This document shows positions 24,501-32,589 of a stretch of DNA of 64,000 bases, one piece after another. The stretch covers positions 24,893,189 through 24,957,188 of the forward strand of contig OY744617.1 in NCBI GenBank assembly GCA_963556255.1, written 5' to 3'. The stretch is from Allolobophora icterica. Its lineage: Eukaryota > Annelida > Clitellata > Crassiclitellata > Lumbricidae. The notes beneath the pieces are model-generated. The model made no database searches, was not told the origin of the DNA, and was given only the letters and a program-made list of their open reading frames with translations. A program made the position numbers and the translations under genes. Position 1 is the stretch's first letter, and each line of letters opens with the position of its first letter.

Positions 24501-26509
24501 TTATACTGCATCTGATTCTGTGCTTTATGGACGCCAAAATTGGAATTGTCAACAATTAAAATTACCAGGCCCTGTCAGCGACTCTCGTCCATTGTAGTTG
24601 CAAGTACTAAAATCCATAGCGGTGGTGTCTAATGCACAAGGCATAAACTAAGCTGCAGAGCGCTTGCGATTAGTTATCTTTCTGAGACGCTGTAATAATT
24701 GGCTATTACGGGGCTTCTGTCCTGAGAGCGCCTCTGATTAGTTATTCTGCGAGAGGCGCTTTACAACTTTCTAGATACAATACAATACAATAACATTTTG
24801 CATCTCAAATTACGCGAGCTCTACCCCTTGCCCCTTCTGACCTATGTCCTCTCTGCCTGACAATCGAACGAATTGAATGCAGGCTTGAATAATTACCATA
24901 TTAATGACAGCTTTGCTTTGGAATTCATGAATAAACACGATGTCATTCCCCAACTGTGAAGCGAGATTTATGATGTGTGTATATTGAGCTGAACTACTGT
25001 TGACCCTAGTTGACGCTCTATGCTTTTTCTTTTTGTAACGATTTTGGTTGTTGGTCATGCCTCTTTTTGACCTAGTAAAGGTGTTCAGTGACATGTTAGC
25101 TTGAAATTAATTTTCTGTGCTGCGATTTTTCTTCTTGTGTTAATGTTCTTACTGCATCGGAGCATCAATGTGACGTCCTTTTAGCCCCGTATTCATAAAG
25201 ATTGAGAAATTGTTTAGGTTTACATCAAGACACCGAATATGTTACGAACCTAGGCCTGTCAAAAAGAAACATTGCTACGAAATTTGGCCGTGGCATGAAA
25301 CAGAATCAGATATTTCCGTGATAACCTTTACATTATGAAAACAACAGTTGAAATAATTAATATGTATCTGTATCTTAAAAGGGTGAAGATAATTGTCAAA
25401 ATCGACGAAAATAGGCTTCGGGCTGACTGTGCTAAAACTGAGCCACTATCGTCAAGCATTGTCTACGCTGACACAAAGCTAATCTACGATGCCGTATCTG
25501 GTGCCGAAACCGACATAGAAAAGGTAGAATCATATATATAAACTCTCGACCTTCTTCATAGTAAGTGACTTTGAAAATTGCGAGGCAAGCGCCCACACTT
25601 TACAAACAACAGCGAATGTAAAACAGCATGAGGTAAGCACAGTGAAAGTAAGTTTGATGCAATACTATAGGGAAGATGGGGGTGATGTTAACTGTTTCTT
25701 TTAGCTCTTCAGCCTGCTGTGGATGAATTCCACGATCCTGGAAAAGGAGCCATTGCATAGCAGGTCTAACCATGAAAAGAAGCACATTACTGGAGAATTG
25801 CGTTTTGTTTTTGAATGGCACACAGACTGCGTTATCATATAACTTTACAACAGATGAGCAGATAGGCTTCCCGTGATCAAGACGAGAAATAATCTAATCC
25901 TGAAGCTTTTGTAGCTCCACTAGTATTACAATGTACAACGCATCAATCGATTGTCATTCAGGGTATTGCAGGATTTAAACTGGATTGGAAACTATATGAC
26001 TGATTGAGATTTGGAAGAAAAGAACAGAGATAACCTCGAGAGACAGACTCGAATTTTGACGAAAGCATTTTCTTAGCCTCTATAAGCAGGACCGGCAGCT
26101 AGACGAGACTCAGTGTCTCATCTCCTGTTCTTTCCACAAACTGCGTGTGATCAGTTTATTCATTTCTTAGAGCTGAATTAGTATGGAGCAGAGTTTTTCA
26201 AATTGTGGTCCGCGGACAAAGAGGGGTCCGTGACGGATATGGCGGGGATCTGCGAGAGCTTTCTGAAAATATTCATTTCTTAGAGCTGAATTCGTGTAGG
26301 GTTCATATGGAGCAGAATCTCTAAACGAGTTTCTGCCTTGGAGAGGCTAACAGTCTTAAATATGGTATGATATTTGTCTTTTGCAGGAGCTCGGAGTCAC
26401 TATTATATCTGTTTGGTCGCCTGAACCTGCTCAGCTTTCAATTGCTTCGGCGACGTGTTCTTCGCTGCTTTCAATAATCGGCGCATACTTACTGCTTGAA
26501 AGATTTTAA
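327..26509 (+). CDS. Gene A: VWDE-like (von Willebrand factor D and EGF domain) protein, 3' part, 19 candidate exons
   Basis: This is a multi-exon gene read from splice borders and protein pattern. Exons: 327-545, 1816-2114, 4624-4725, 7468-7800, 7980-8059, 10494-10560, 11162-11377, 13072-13241, 14285-14750, 16569-16773, 17730-17890, 19011-19256, 20884-20998, 21499-21621, 22899-22960, 23903-?, 24308-24388, 25382-25523, 26387-26509. The first 14 join in one frame with every phase compatible. The domain order (Cys-rich segment, VWD, VWDE-specific region, EGF, DSxCxxC segment, CxINGxCY segment) is that of VWDE family extracellular proteins, whose role is poorly known (vertebrate VWDE is linked to regeneration). 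The TSP1 repeat and the C-terminal module after it are not part of the vertebrate arrangement as I know it. The 5' end (signal peptide and first domain) lies before the window; gene B shows what it should look like. The last residues are hydrophobic (ending LLLERF), so a GPI-type or membrane tail is possible. The junction between exons 16 and 17 is unresolved. Confidence 0.85.
839..947. repeat. Inverted repeat, 28-bp arms
   Basis: The arm at 839-866 (core TTCTCAAAGGCGTGGTC) recurs inverted at 920-947 with one mismatch and a loop of about 53 bases. This could be a small foldback/MITE remnant in the intron between gene A exons 1 and 2. Confidence 0.7.
1816..2114 (+). CDS. Gene A exon 2: VWDE N-terminal beta-rich segment
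   Basis: The acceptor TTTTAG ends at 1815. The donor GTCGGT at 2115 is weak, but its position matches the donor of the paralogous exon in gene B. The exon encodes 99 codons including [20 protein letters not shown] and a terminal LRGRLGRE. The FTC...FRVTFLFDG...LG pattern corresponds to the Ig/beta-sandwich-like stretch that precedes the VWD in VWDE proteins. Gene B has the same stretch at 43799-44076. Confidence 0.85.
2968..3278. mobile_element. hAT-type MITE, 311 bp
   Basis: The ends CAGTGGCGGCGATC and (inverted) CATGGGCGGCGATC are flanked by the perfect 8-bp direct repeat ATAAAAAT (2960-2967 and 3279-3286). CAGTGGCGG-type ends with an 8-bp duplication are typical of hAT elements. The interior has duplicated TTCGCTCTCACGCG motifs and no coding capacity. 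It lies in intron 2 of gene A. Confidence 0.8.
3443..3909. mobile_element. Foldback element with tandem subrepeats, 467 bp
   Basis: The left half carries about five copies of a ~33-bp unit (CTTCTAGTTTGAGCTATA core) after three GGTTCACGACAAAAGG-type units. The right half carries the same units inverted. The element is flanked by the 8-bp direct repeat TTAAACAG (3435-3442 and 3910-3917). Long inverted repeats built from short tandem units plus an 8-bp duplication recall the sea urchin TU foldback elements. Confidence 0.75.
4624..4725 (+). CDS. Gene A exon 3: short WDGY exon
   Basis: The acceptor TTATAG precedes 4624 and the donor GTAGCT starts at 4726. There are 34 codons, phase 0 at both ends, reading ISCKAESYWDGY...QAKFYAALE. 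The short internal duplication GYEPGYEP is absent from the paralogous exon of gene B (51158-51244, [12 protein letters not shown]...AKYYAALE). Confidence 0.85.
4890..5375 (-). mobile_element. LINE 3' untranslated fragment (family C)
   Basis: The stretch starts with (AATC)n and TTTTATTGCTCAAAT, then a GC-poor segment with AACTAACTCACTTAACTAATAATG repeats. Similar stretches occur at 38090-38750 and 59825-60450. At 59825-60450 it is followed by a reverse-transcriptase C-terminus on the minus strand, so this is read as a minus-strand LINE tail. Confidence 0.5.
5385..7210 (-). pseudogene. CR1/L2-type LINE reverse transcriptase, decayed (family A)
   Basis: Minus-strand fragments join across frameshifts: PISDSDLRTVLSSVNLNSCE (7114 downwards), [56 protein letters not shown] and ASIGPALWNEFPI near the 3' end. 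These are the RT palm and thumb motifs; the expected YADD box is changed to FAVD. The 3' tail near 5385 is GCGCATTATAAAT followed by ATACA repeats. It lies in gene A intron 3. Confidence 0.8.
7468..7800 (+). CDS. Gene A exon 4: pre-VWD segment
   Basis: The acceptor TTTTAG ends at 7467 and the donor GTAATC starts at 7801. The exon has 111 codons (333 bp), exactly the length of the gene B counterpart at 52193-52525. It contains YTIVFRSTLPFTC, a CRHC...CCYYDFRM Cys cluster and a terminal LWRDYLIPPV. VWDE proteins have the same 'TFTSTVPIPC' type motif just before the VWD. Confidence 0.9.
7980..8059 (+). CDS. Gene A exon 5: start of VWD domain
   Basis: The acceptor TGACAG ends at 7979 and the donor GTAAGT starts at 8060. 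The 80-bp exon encodes SYLICSSYTDPNIYTFDYA, the classical VWD start C.S..DP...TFD. It is too short to be found as an open frame alone and was placed by phase and motif. Confidence 0.9.
8640..8735 (+). mobile_element. LINE/SINE 3' tail fragment
   Basis: GAGCGCTTCTGAACAG, then AGGCGCTTTATAAAT and TACAAATACAATAGAATA, are the same tail type as in the LINEs of this window. Similar isolated tails occur at 4419-4460 and 24700-24790. Confidence 0.45.
9439..9544. repeat. Near-perfect 50-bp hairpin
   Basis: The arms 9439-9488 and 9495-9544 are complementary with one mismatch and a 6-base loop (AATACC). It lies inside a dispersed repeat (about 9240-9640) whose CCTCCC-rich part also appears near 36480-36740. 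Confidence 0.85.
10494..10560 (+). CDS. Gene A exon 6: VWD domain continued
   Basis: The acceptor CTTTCAG ends at 10493 and the donor GTAACA starts at 10561. The 67-bp exon completes the split codon of exon 5 and reads SFSNMQVGDFYLVRTNQ, the conserved VWD stretch 'f..f.GdFyLvr'. Confidence 0.9.
11162..11377 (+). CDS. Gene A exon 7: VWD core
   Basis: The acceptor GACAG ends at 11161 and the donor GTAAGG starts at 11378. The exon has 72 codons in phase 0. VQVRQEVC...SCNCGVIVREG matches the VWD core (feVqvR..C...vsCnCgvavregn). A LINE fragment lies just downstream in the following intron, about 20-30 bp from the donor. Confidence 0.9.
11400..12510 (+). pseudogene. 5'-truncated CR1/L2-type LINE
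   Basis: The remnant reads DRSKVTLLALLDVSAAFDTV, then SQGSVLAPLLYILYTSDIST and YAHNTQAYLNS (a decayed YADDTQ box), then SIVHDLGVLLDEELFLTRHI. There are several frameshifts. The 3' end is GGAGCGCTATATAAATTATG with a TGATTGATT tail. It starts about 20 bp after the donor of gene A exon 7. Confidence 0.8.
13072..13241 (+). CDS. Gene A exon 8: end of VWD domain
   Basis: The acceptor CTCGCAG ends at 13071 and the donor GTTTGC starts at 13242. The exon reads MPSGLRVEIN...FNIDVYLPP, then RRDSMCGNGNRNSADD. This corresponds to the end of a VWD domain (usual form GLCGnfdGn..nDf), here with SMCGNGN in place of GLCG. The exon ends in phase 2. Confidence 0.9.
13341..13883. mobile_element. Non-autonomous element, 9-bp TSD, copy 1
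   Basis: The ends CAGTGCATATTTTAA and (inverted) ATGGCATATTTTAA are flanked by the direct repeat TTCGTGTGA (13332-13340 and 13884-13892). Inside are repeated CTACTGGGACAAAT units near both ends and CGAAAAGT/GACTTTT-type subrepeats. There is no coding capacity. The 9-bp duplication points to a Mutator-like origin. Copy 2 is at 54255-54691. Confidence 0.75.
14285..14750 (+). CDS. Gene A exon 9: VWDE-specific region after VWD
   Basis: The acceptor TTTTTAG ends at 14284 and the donor GTGACG starts at 14751. The exon has 1 leading base and 155 codons. It contains RCECAN, FTWPTPKGKAELDVAQYC, then SSLVYQDC and a final ACKTDIQ. VWDE proteins have the same FxWPTPxG...A...C...S....C...C..DI pattern. 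The next intron starts with a long CTT-type microsatellite. Confidence 0.88.
14885..15175. repeat. CTT microsatellite with 18-bp minisatellite core
   Basis: A pyrimidine-rich array of TTC triplets is punctuated by GCA every 18 bases (unit CGCATTCTTCTTCTTCTT). The Lys/Arg/Glu/Phe-rich open frames on both strands here are artefacts of the repeat. It lies in gene A intron 9. Confidence 0.9.
16569..16773 (+). CDS. Gene A exon 10: spacer and first half of EGF-like repeat
   Basis: The acceptor GTTTAG ends at 16568 and the donor GTATCT starts at 16774. The exon has 68 codons plus 1 base. A spacer begins VFDEWLPGG and is followed by CTNQCSGHGTCVEANCVCSQ, an EGF-like C...C.G.GTC....C.C core. The last base starts the glycine codon completed by exon 11. 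Confidence 0.9.
17730..17890 (+). CDS. Gene A exon 11: end of EGF repeat and CDVR/IPT-like segment
   Basis: The acceptor GACAAG ends at 17729 and the donor GTAGTT starts at 17891. Joined to exon 10 it gives GYIGTDCGI, completing the EGF repeat. Then come AGVCDVRMRPCDVISVFGSG and LKCRFM, which match the VWDE segment 'gvCDVR...C..v.v.G..f...l.C'. There is no frame longer than 60 codons here on the + strand, so the exon was found by phase and motif. Confidence 0.88.
18164..18604 (-). pseudogene. 5'-truncated LINE insertion with 28-bp TSD
   Basis: The minus strand encodes the C-terminal part of a LINE ORF2: MLYGAEAWALTKRDEGLLER, RMLRWILGISLKDRKRNVDI, RLRWYGHVMRKEDDSCVKRI, GRRSRGRQRKRWEDTIQQDL. 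The frame is still open to the 3' end. Perfect 28-bp direct repeats starting TTGTTGGAAATTTTG flank it (18136-18163 and 18605-18632). It is a recent, heavily 5'-truncated insertion in gene A intron 11. The WYGHVMR tail is common in RTE/Jockey-like invertebrate LINEs. Confidence 0.85.
19011..19256 (+). CDS. Gene A exon 12: segment ending in DSxCxxC
   Basis: The acceptor CTTTCAG ends at 19010 and the donor GTTGGT starts at 19257. There are 82 codons in phase 0. It carries a basic THRRRRAA stretch, a possible proprotein-convertase site, then MDVSITMNGVVYSNNLPFV and LFDSICMQCSDSTTC. The VSIxxNGxxYSN...xYDSxCxxC pattern is typical of the VWDE C-terminal half. Confidence 0.88.
20884..20998 (+). CDS. 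Gene A exon 13: CxINGxCY Cys-rich segment
   Basis: The acceptor TTTAG ends at 20883 and the donor GTGAGT starts at 20999. The exon has 38 codons plus 1 base: CAINGQCYADGATN, CLQCLPETSLSSWTD. This is the C.INGxCY..G..N....C..C.P.....W signature that directly follows the DSxCxxC exon in VWDE proteins. Confidence 0.9.
21137..21166. repeat. (ATTC)n microsatellite
   Basis: About seven TTCA units lie in the intron after gene A exon 13. Confidence 0.9.
21499..21621 (+). CDS. Gene A exon 14: thrombospondin type-1 repeat
   Basis: The acceptor GTTTCAG ends at 21498 and the donor GTAGGA starts at 21622. It encodes WKPCTRQCDYGARSRDLLC followed by GAT..TEVELCKVTDCP, with the W..C...C..G.R.R...C.........C....CP layout of TSP1. 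This module is not in the vertebrate VWDE arrangement as I know it. It has both flanking phases right (phase 1). Confidence 0.85.
22899..22960 (+). CDS. Gene A exon 15: acidic linker (end uncertain)
   Basis: The acceptor CTTTAG ends at 22898 and continues the phase of exon 14. It reads NKDEEHEGVGFTFSEEDLEK up to a GTAAAC donor at 22961. If that donor is not used, the frame stops at TAA 22994-22996 and would give a short alternative C-terminus. The continued open exons downstream favour splicing. Confidence 0.6.
23903..23984 (+). CDS. Gene A exon 16 (uncertain 3' border)
   Basis: The acceptor TTATAG ends at 23902. In phase with exon 15 it reads IYNRPEFTENIAASLGPNFL and then stops at 23981-23983. 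No GT donor gives the phase that exon 17 needs. A good donor (AT/GTAAGT at 24008) exists only for another frame, whose exit phase does not fit exon 17 either. This could be a frameshift, a mutated donor or a wrong exon; the frame-0 peptide looks like the natural lead-in to exon 17. Confidence 0.4.
24308..24388 (+). CDS. Gene A exon 17: C-terminal module
   Basis: The acceptor TTTACAG ends at 24307 and the donor GTAAGC starts at 24389. The only open frame reads VTSVTFTSPNLMTYASGYPL and needs a phase-2 entry. Its exit phase matches exon 18. Confidence 0.6.
25382..25523 (+). CDS. Gene A exon 18: C-terminal module
   Basis: The acceptor TTAAAAG ends at 25381 and the donor GTAGAA starts at 25524. 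The exon has 1 base plus 47 codons: VKIIVKIDENRLRADC, PLSSSIVYADTKLIYDAVSG, ETDIEK. Its beta-strand-like composition and the single Cys resemble no domain I can name. Confidence 0.7.
26387..26509 (+). CDS. Gene A last exon: C-terminal tail with stop
   Basis: The acceptor TTTGCAG ends at 26386, entry phase 0, stop TAA at 26507-26509. It reads ELGVTIISVWSPEPAQ and then a hydrophobic stretch SIASATCSSLLSIIGAYLLL before ERF-stop. A C-terminal hydrophobic stretch with small residues ahead of it suggests GPI attachment or a short membrane tail; this is inference. Confidence 0.7.
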   Translation, partial: ELGVTIISVWSPEPAQLSIASATCSSLLSIIGAYLLLERF

Positions 26510-26611
26510 ACTGCAGCATGAGAAGCAATTTTTAAAGGCATTTACAGAAATTATGAACAATATTGTTTTGCTTGGTTAGATAATTATACGAATTTAAATA
26601 TGCATAAATTT

Positions 26612-26617
26612 AATAAA
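26612..26617 (+). promoter_or_regulatory. Polyadenylation signal of gene A
   Basis: AATAAA lies 103 bp after the gene A stop codon, in an AT-rich stretch, at the usual place for a cleavage signal. Confidence 0.55.
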
Positions 26618-29384
26618 CAAACACAGTGAAACTGCAGTATTATTAAGTGCTTTAATTTTTAAATAATAAGAAGACGTTCTCTGTGATAACTTTTAGTAGC
26701 AAATATTTTATTGAACTTTAAGTACAAATTATGATGATAGCTGTGATACTTTTAATTTTCTTACGGATGCAATGTTTTTAATTATTACGAATAGTAACTG
26801 TTACTTATACACTAGCGTGGGGATGACATGAACCATTAAAAGTGAAATCCTTTCGCATTCTCTTCCTATGTTGCTTTGTTATTTTATGAATGCGATTATG
26901 ACATTTTGTTTGAATTGATTTCTCACAACTGAAAATGTTATGGGCTGTGGTCAAAGCACACCCGCTGATGCTGACAGAAACTACCCTATTATAAGGCTAT
27001 TAAGCCTGTTGTCTGTGAATTCGTCTGGAGTTCGAATCCTGGGTTTAATAGGCATATCTGTCGTTAAAGTTAAAACTATGTCGCAATTTAGAACCGTGTG
27101 GACTAGGTAAGAAAATAACGCAAGAAATGCGAGATGGCAAATGCGCAAATCGTTAGTTTGGATGTCGAAAGACTTATTTATTCAATCTAATTACTGGACA
27201 GTAAAATTTGACCAGCATTCCTAGTGGTGTCATGATTTTAAAATGACTTCAGATTAAGATTTTAAAATTTACTTAGTGGCTGGTGTGCAGGACCGTCAAA
27301 CGAGAGGTCAGGGTATCAAATCGCCTCCAGGGCATCAATGAGTTTCGAGCATTCGGTTCCAGCTTCGCCCCTAGCAAACTCAGCTATAATGAGTACAGCT
27401 ACCGCACACTGTTGGTGGGAAGATGAGGCGACGAGGGAGAGGACTGACCACCCGCCCTCATATGCTGAGGCTAAAATATGAAATCGCTAACATTTCATAC
27501 TCTTGACCCTGGGCGTCTACTCCATAGAAACCTTGGAGCAAATGCTCCATCCAAAAATAGGGGGAAGCTCTGTCAGTGTATGTGCCATCATTATTGGGGG
27601 AAAGAAGGGGAAGGGAAATAGGAGGAAGGGGAGGGGAAGTTGCTCCAATGACTTCGGGGGGATAGACGCCCTGCTCATGACTACTTGGGGCTAGCTCAAG
27701 GTTCTAAGTTCTTCTGCAGTGTAGTGTAAGTTTAACTCGACTTAAATGTTTGCTTTATGATAACCTGCTTTGAGCTATTGCTTACGAGACCTGAACAAAG
27801 TTGCTCAGAATAAAAGCCAAACACCTGAAAGATTTACGTACACATATAGGCCTACTCCTGTAAAATACATTCATCTCTGCGCAACGTGTAAATTTTACCT
27901 TATCGGCAAATTTATCGACACGGAACTTAACAGCAATATAGGACAATACATAATGATGCAAAGCAATTTATAATATCGAGTTATAATATATACCAATATA
28001 TAGGCCTAGACAATAGATAGATGTCACTTTATATTGAAACCATCTTGCTGAATTTGAATATTTAGCATTCATTCATCCATCAGTTCAGCATGTTTAGATA
28101 AATTAGTTCGCTTGCAATTGTCCTGGGATGTATGAAGGAAGACAAAATTTATGGCGTAATTTTATTAATATCATATTAATTAATTATTAATATTAACGTG
28201 TCAGTTTGCAACTTGAATAACCTGGTCTTATTCTTAACAGAGGAATTAATTTTCGCAATTTTCAAGCAAAGCACTTGAAATAAAACGAAATAAACACTTC
28301 ACAGTTAAGAGATTTCTTTACGAAATGATTCATCTATAATTAAAGTCGCGCAATGCCTTGTCATACTAAGAAAATTTTCAACGATTTTTAGATTAGGGCC
28401 TACACGCCCAGATCCACGGGTTTTGACCAGTAAGTCACTGCATGTGTGTCGTAGTAATTTTGGCTGACAATCGTGGGAAGGGGTACATTGTATGGCGGCC
28501 CTTTGCTGTTCACACTGAAACAGAAATGAGACTTCTATAGCAATATCAACGATAAAACTACATAAACTAGTTTGCGTTTCATAATTCCTTTGTGATGGCA
28601 AGCTAATTCCTTCAGATTAGCTATGAGTAAAAATATTGATAAACTTTTTAAAAATTTCTATGAAACGTTACTCAGCTTACGCATAAAATTATTGTCATTA
28701 GGCCTTTTACCACAAGGGCACATTGTTGTACAACTATTCTACAGCAATCATGTCGAAACAAAAGGTTTTGTGCTAGATGTAGGTCTCTAGAAAATGAAAA
28801 ATGCACTCGACTAGGTAAATTTAACTTAGATAGTGTGTCGTGCTTCATTGCATAACACCACCCATGCATGTACGAATGAATAGAAAATTCTCGTAGTTAA
28901 GCATTTGTAGGCGAGAATAGACAATATCATAGCATTTTGCAGTAGCATCACTTGGACATGAATCAATTTAATTAATTGCAAACTTTTAAGTGCTTGATTG
29001 AAAGAAAATTACAACGCGTCATTCACCACAGTTTGAATAAAACCAACAGAGGTTCATTCGTATCTTGTCAACTCCTCGTTCAAACGAGCAATTCTGAGTT
29101 CCCATAGGTCACAAGCAATGTGATTTCGTTAAAATTTGTAAGAGCAATGAATCACATACCGTAAATCCGTTGACAAAGCATCTTCGTAATGAGGTGGTCT
29201 GGGAGAAGAAGCTTCCGGTTCGGTCTGCGGCTTCTGTCTACTCTTAGGCAAACACTGTTTTCATCGGTTTTCTATCGAAATAAGCAAAATGCATATGATC
29301 GTCAGCGGTATTGTACTGGTGACGCATTTATATTAAAATTGTCCTGGGTTACAGAGTTAGAGTTAATAACGGGATAACAGTGAT

Positions 29385-29600
29385 GATAATGATGAACTTT
29401 TGTGCATGATCATGATGGCGATCATGACCACAATTATGATGATCATCATTTTGTTCGTGACGATGATGTCAATGGTGAGGATGATCATGATGACGACAAA
29501 GACGTTGATTGTGAAAGTGACGATAATGATGACCCTTTTGTGCATAATGGTGATAATTATGATGATGAAGATGAAGACCATGATGATCATCGTGATAGCG
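29385..29600. repeat. GAT/ATGATC-rich low-complexity stretch
   Basis: Imperfect GATGAT, CATGATCATG and GACGATGA units occur here. The His/Asp-rich and Ile/Met-rich frames here are repeat artefacts. Confidence 0.85.
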
Positions 29601-30709
29601 AATCTAGAACTGTAAGGTTAAAAGCTAATTGGAGTTATTTTTCTCTTTGATTTCGCTTGTAGATTCGTTTAAATCACAGCTGATGTTTCCTTTCGGAACG
29701 AACAAAATTAATGAACTTGCGCTCTTGGAGTCACTGCTTCTGATTCTGTGACCTCTTGTTATCACTGCTCCTGCTCTCCTCCTGCTTCTGCAAATTTGCT
29801 CTCTTGCTGTCAGTGCTCCTTCTTCTAGGTCTCCGATTCTGCTCTTGTGCTCTCTTGATGTCATTGCTACTATGCTTCTGCTCCTGCTCCGCTGCAATGA
29901 GTCAGATGTGACTGAAGTCTCAAGTGTAATTATGTTCGGCAGCGTCTTTGCATTTGATAAAGCGCTGGTTTAAAATTGCAAAAGCCAATGACGTACCAAA
30001 CAGTGTTATCTCTTCTTGGTTCAAGAGACCCTTGTGCTGGACAGATGTCTTCTGATAGCATGAAATCTTGACCAAGCGCAGAAATACTGCTACACTCGAT
30101 AGCGACAGTATAATATGCAGTGACATCCTGATCAATTATTGTCAATAGTCACTCTAGATTATATATATGAAGTGTGCTCTTCACTGAGGTGTAAGTGACC
30201 CATTATCATAAAATGACAACGACATAATTTCAGACAGTATAAAGTTATCCAACGTATTGTTCAATAATGAAATGGTGCTAGAACAGAATGCAATGTAATG
30301 TGGACTAAACTAAAAACATATTTTTGAGAGCCTTTCAAAGCGCAATATTTGAGAAATAATTTGCTGATAAACCAGTTGAAAAGCCAGAAAAAGAGCGATT
30401 TCTGTTTAAACTAAAATTAAATTAAACAGATTCTGATGGAACTGATATAAAATCCGTTCATCTGAAAAAAGGAGAACAACCGAAGAATAGAAGCAGTAAC
30501 GGCCGAAAAAAACTTTAAAAATAGTTAGACATACTAGTAACAATCACAAAAACAGGATATAGTTAAACTTAACAACAACACTACAGAAACTGGAAATATT
30601 CAGATGTAGTAACAACTACATAATCGAGAAATAGCTAGACGTAATACTAATATGACAGAGCTATAGTTGGCCTACATAATAGTTACTAGAGCATTTGCCC
30701 GTCATATGA

Positions 30710-31018
30710 TGGGAGGGAGGGAGGGAGACAGAGACAGCGTCAAACGCAGAGACAAATAGCGGTCAGAAAGTTCGTCTCCGCTTCCCTTCCTCCTTCCCTC
30801 CCTCGTCGGCTTGTCTGAATATCATCCGTCTGTCTGTCTATCTGACCGCCTGCGTCTGCCTTCGGGCGATGAGGGAGGGAGGGAAGCAGAGACAGGCCCA
30901 CTAATGAGATTTTTGTCTCTCTATCTTTCTTTCTGTCTATCTGACCGCCGGCGTGTTTCTCTGCGTTTGACACTGTTTCTGTCTCCATCCCTCCGATGCG
31001 GGAAGGAGGAGACAGTGA
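30710..31018. repeat. Nested inverted repeat with GGGA/TCCC tracts
   Basis: The outer arms share GTCAAACGCAGAGA (30749 onwards) and its inverse (near 30962). The inner arms share GGGAGGGAGGGAAGCAGAGAC and its inverse, around CTGTCTATCTGACCGCC motifs. The structure is symmetric and probably a foldback/MITE; no duplication of the target was found. Confidence 0.6.
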
Positions 31019-31559
31019 CATATTAGACATTCCATTAGCGTTTATCGAAGGACACACGGAACTAGAAAATTATATGAAATACTAAAACAATACTCGTGTT
31101 ATTGCCATCCGCAACACGTGGATGCATTTTGCGAACATATATCGGTGATATTCTTTCGTAGGATATTATGAATCTCTGGCTGATTCAGCACAACGTTTGG
31201 GCAAAATATAACGCATTATAGTACAACAGTTTTTTTATTAATATTTAATACTTTGTCGTTGTAATATCTTACTGTAGATCACATAAATACAGTGAATCCC
31301 TCTGCGGTTATATTATTGTTAGCATAGCCTACTGAAACTTCTATGGTGCCGGTGTCTACTGAACAAGGCACCAACTGTAGCACCATAATCCATCCACATG
31401 GGGTTGTAGTCTGCAAAAGGATCTCCGCCGATGCATCCTGGAATCACAATTTACAAATGCTCTGTGATTAGCATAATGACGGAGATGTGCTGTAGGCTTA
31501 AGTGAAATTATAATCAACGTGATCATCACCATAATTGTTGGAATCATCATTTTGGTTCA

Positions 31560-31680
31560 TTTCACGCTCCTCCACCTCCTCCTCTTCTTCCTCTTTCTCC
31601 TCCTCCTTCTCTTCTACATCATCATCATCGACATCATCATCAGCAGCGCCATCACATTTGTCATCTCCACCGTCATCATT
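31560..31680. repeat. TCC/TCT and CATCAT microsatellite
   Basis: A pyrimidine-rich triplet array explains the acidic open frame on the minus strand. Confidence 0.85.
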
Positions 31681-32044
31681 ATTTTCGCAAGGTAACTTGT
31701 ACAACTCTCAATAACTACGTATAACTAACTACTTTTCTACAAGGTTGTGATGTTAGCTGGACTTAATGTAACATATTGTTGTTCCGTCTATGCAAGCACA
31801 GGTCTGCATGTGCTATGCAGTGAAGAATTAACCACATTCAGGAGAATTATCTTAACAAAAAGTCTTGTTTGGCGGACAGCGAGTTCCTGTAGGCCTATTG
31901 AGTCAATTAAAGAGGCAGACCATCCACCCCTAATAACAATAATACTATTCGTGTTTATTGAAAAGCTGCAGTAAGTTACATTGAAACGATTGAAACATGA
32001 CGGTATAATTATCAAGATCTTAATAATATTAACACACGTCTTGG

Positions 32045-32195
32045 CAGCCTGTAAGGCTCCAGCTCATTTTATTGCAGCCCCTTGGGAATGGAAGGCTGAG
32101 TCGACTTAGAGGGGGCTTACGGGTATCGAACCCCGACTTTTCAAGATCTAATGCTCTTCAGGCCAGAGTGTTATCATTCAGATATATCCTCCTCC
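32045..32195 (-). mobile_element. Probable tRNA-derived SINE
   Basis: The minus strand carries GGTTCGATACC, a perfect pol III B box (GGTTCGANNCC). Upstream is CTGGCCTGAAGAGCATTAGATCTTG, which could be the anticodon-arm region of a degenerate tRNA. A short GC-rich body and an AT-rich 3' side follow. A clear A box was not seen. Confidence 0.45.
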
Positions 32196-32589
32196 TAAGC
32201 TGTGACGGTATCACTATCTACGTCTTGCCTTAAAAAAAGAAATATTTTGTACTTATCTATCAAATATATATTAATTTAAACACACATATATATTAATTTA
32301 AATATATTAAATTAAAATATAAATAAATATAATATAAATTAAATTAAATATAAATTAAATATAATATAAATTAAATATATATATTAATTTAAACACATCT
32401 ATTAAGATTTTACCGCTTACCTGAAACTTGAGCTAACTGGAACTAGACGCGTTTCAAACCCGCCTTGCGGCCATAGTTTTAGACACACGAATACAACCAA
32501 GTGGGGTATTTTCTAGTCTCCGTACACACACCTATTAGCAGCTGTAAATTTCTGATCTAGATAACCTATCTATGCTGCACTCAACTACT

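Larger units (their letters stand above)
26618..32044. other. Intergenic region between genes A and B, upstream half
   Basis: I see no exon, RNA gene or transposase here. It contains AT-rich sequence, a GA-rich stretch at 27590-27650 (a dispersed CCTCCC-type repeat on the other strand), GAT and TCC/TCA microsatellites, and a nested inverted repeat at 30.7-31.0 kb. Open frames here are short and have no recognisable family. Confidence 0.5.

Noticed and set aside
26180..26330. MITE with CAAATTGTGGTCCGCGGAC near the gene A 3' end
   Set aside because: TTCATTTCTTAGAGCTGAATT is repeated on both sides, but the ends and duplication could not be fixed.
26940..27060. tRNA gene or SINE with B box AGTTCGAATCC
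   Set aside because: The B box is off consensus at the first position and there is no A box at the right spacing or cloverleaf.
29363..29650. His/Asp-rich frame resembling a metal-binding protein
   Set aside because: Produced by GAT/CATGATCATG low-complexity sequence, with no splice or start support.
31340..31460. Possible minus-strand exon after an acceptor near 31441
   Set aside because: An open stretch exists, but with no recognisable protein pattern and no partner exons; it shares weak similarity with a spacer near 24.6 kb, so it is more likely a repeat.
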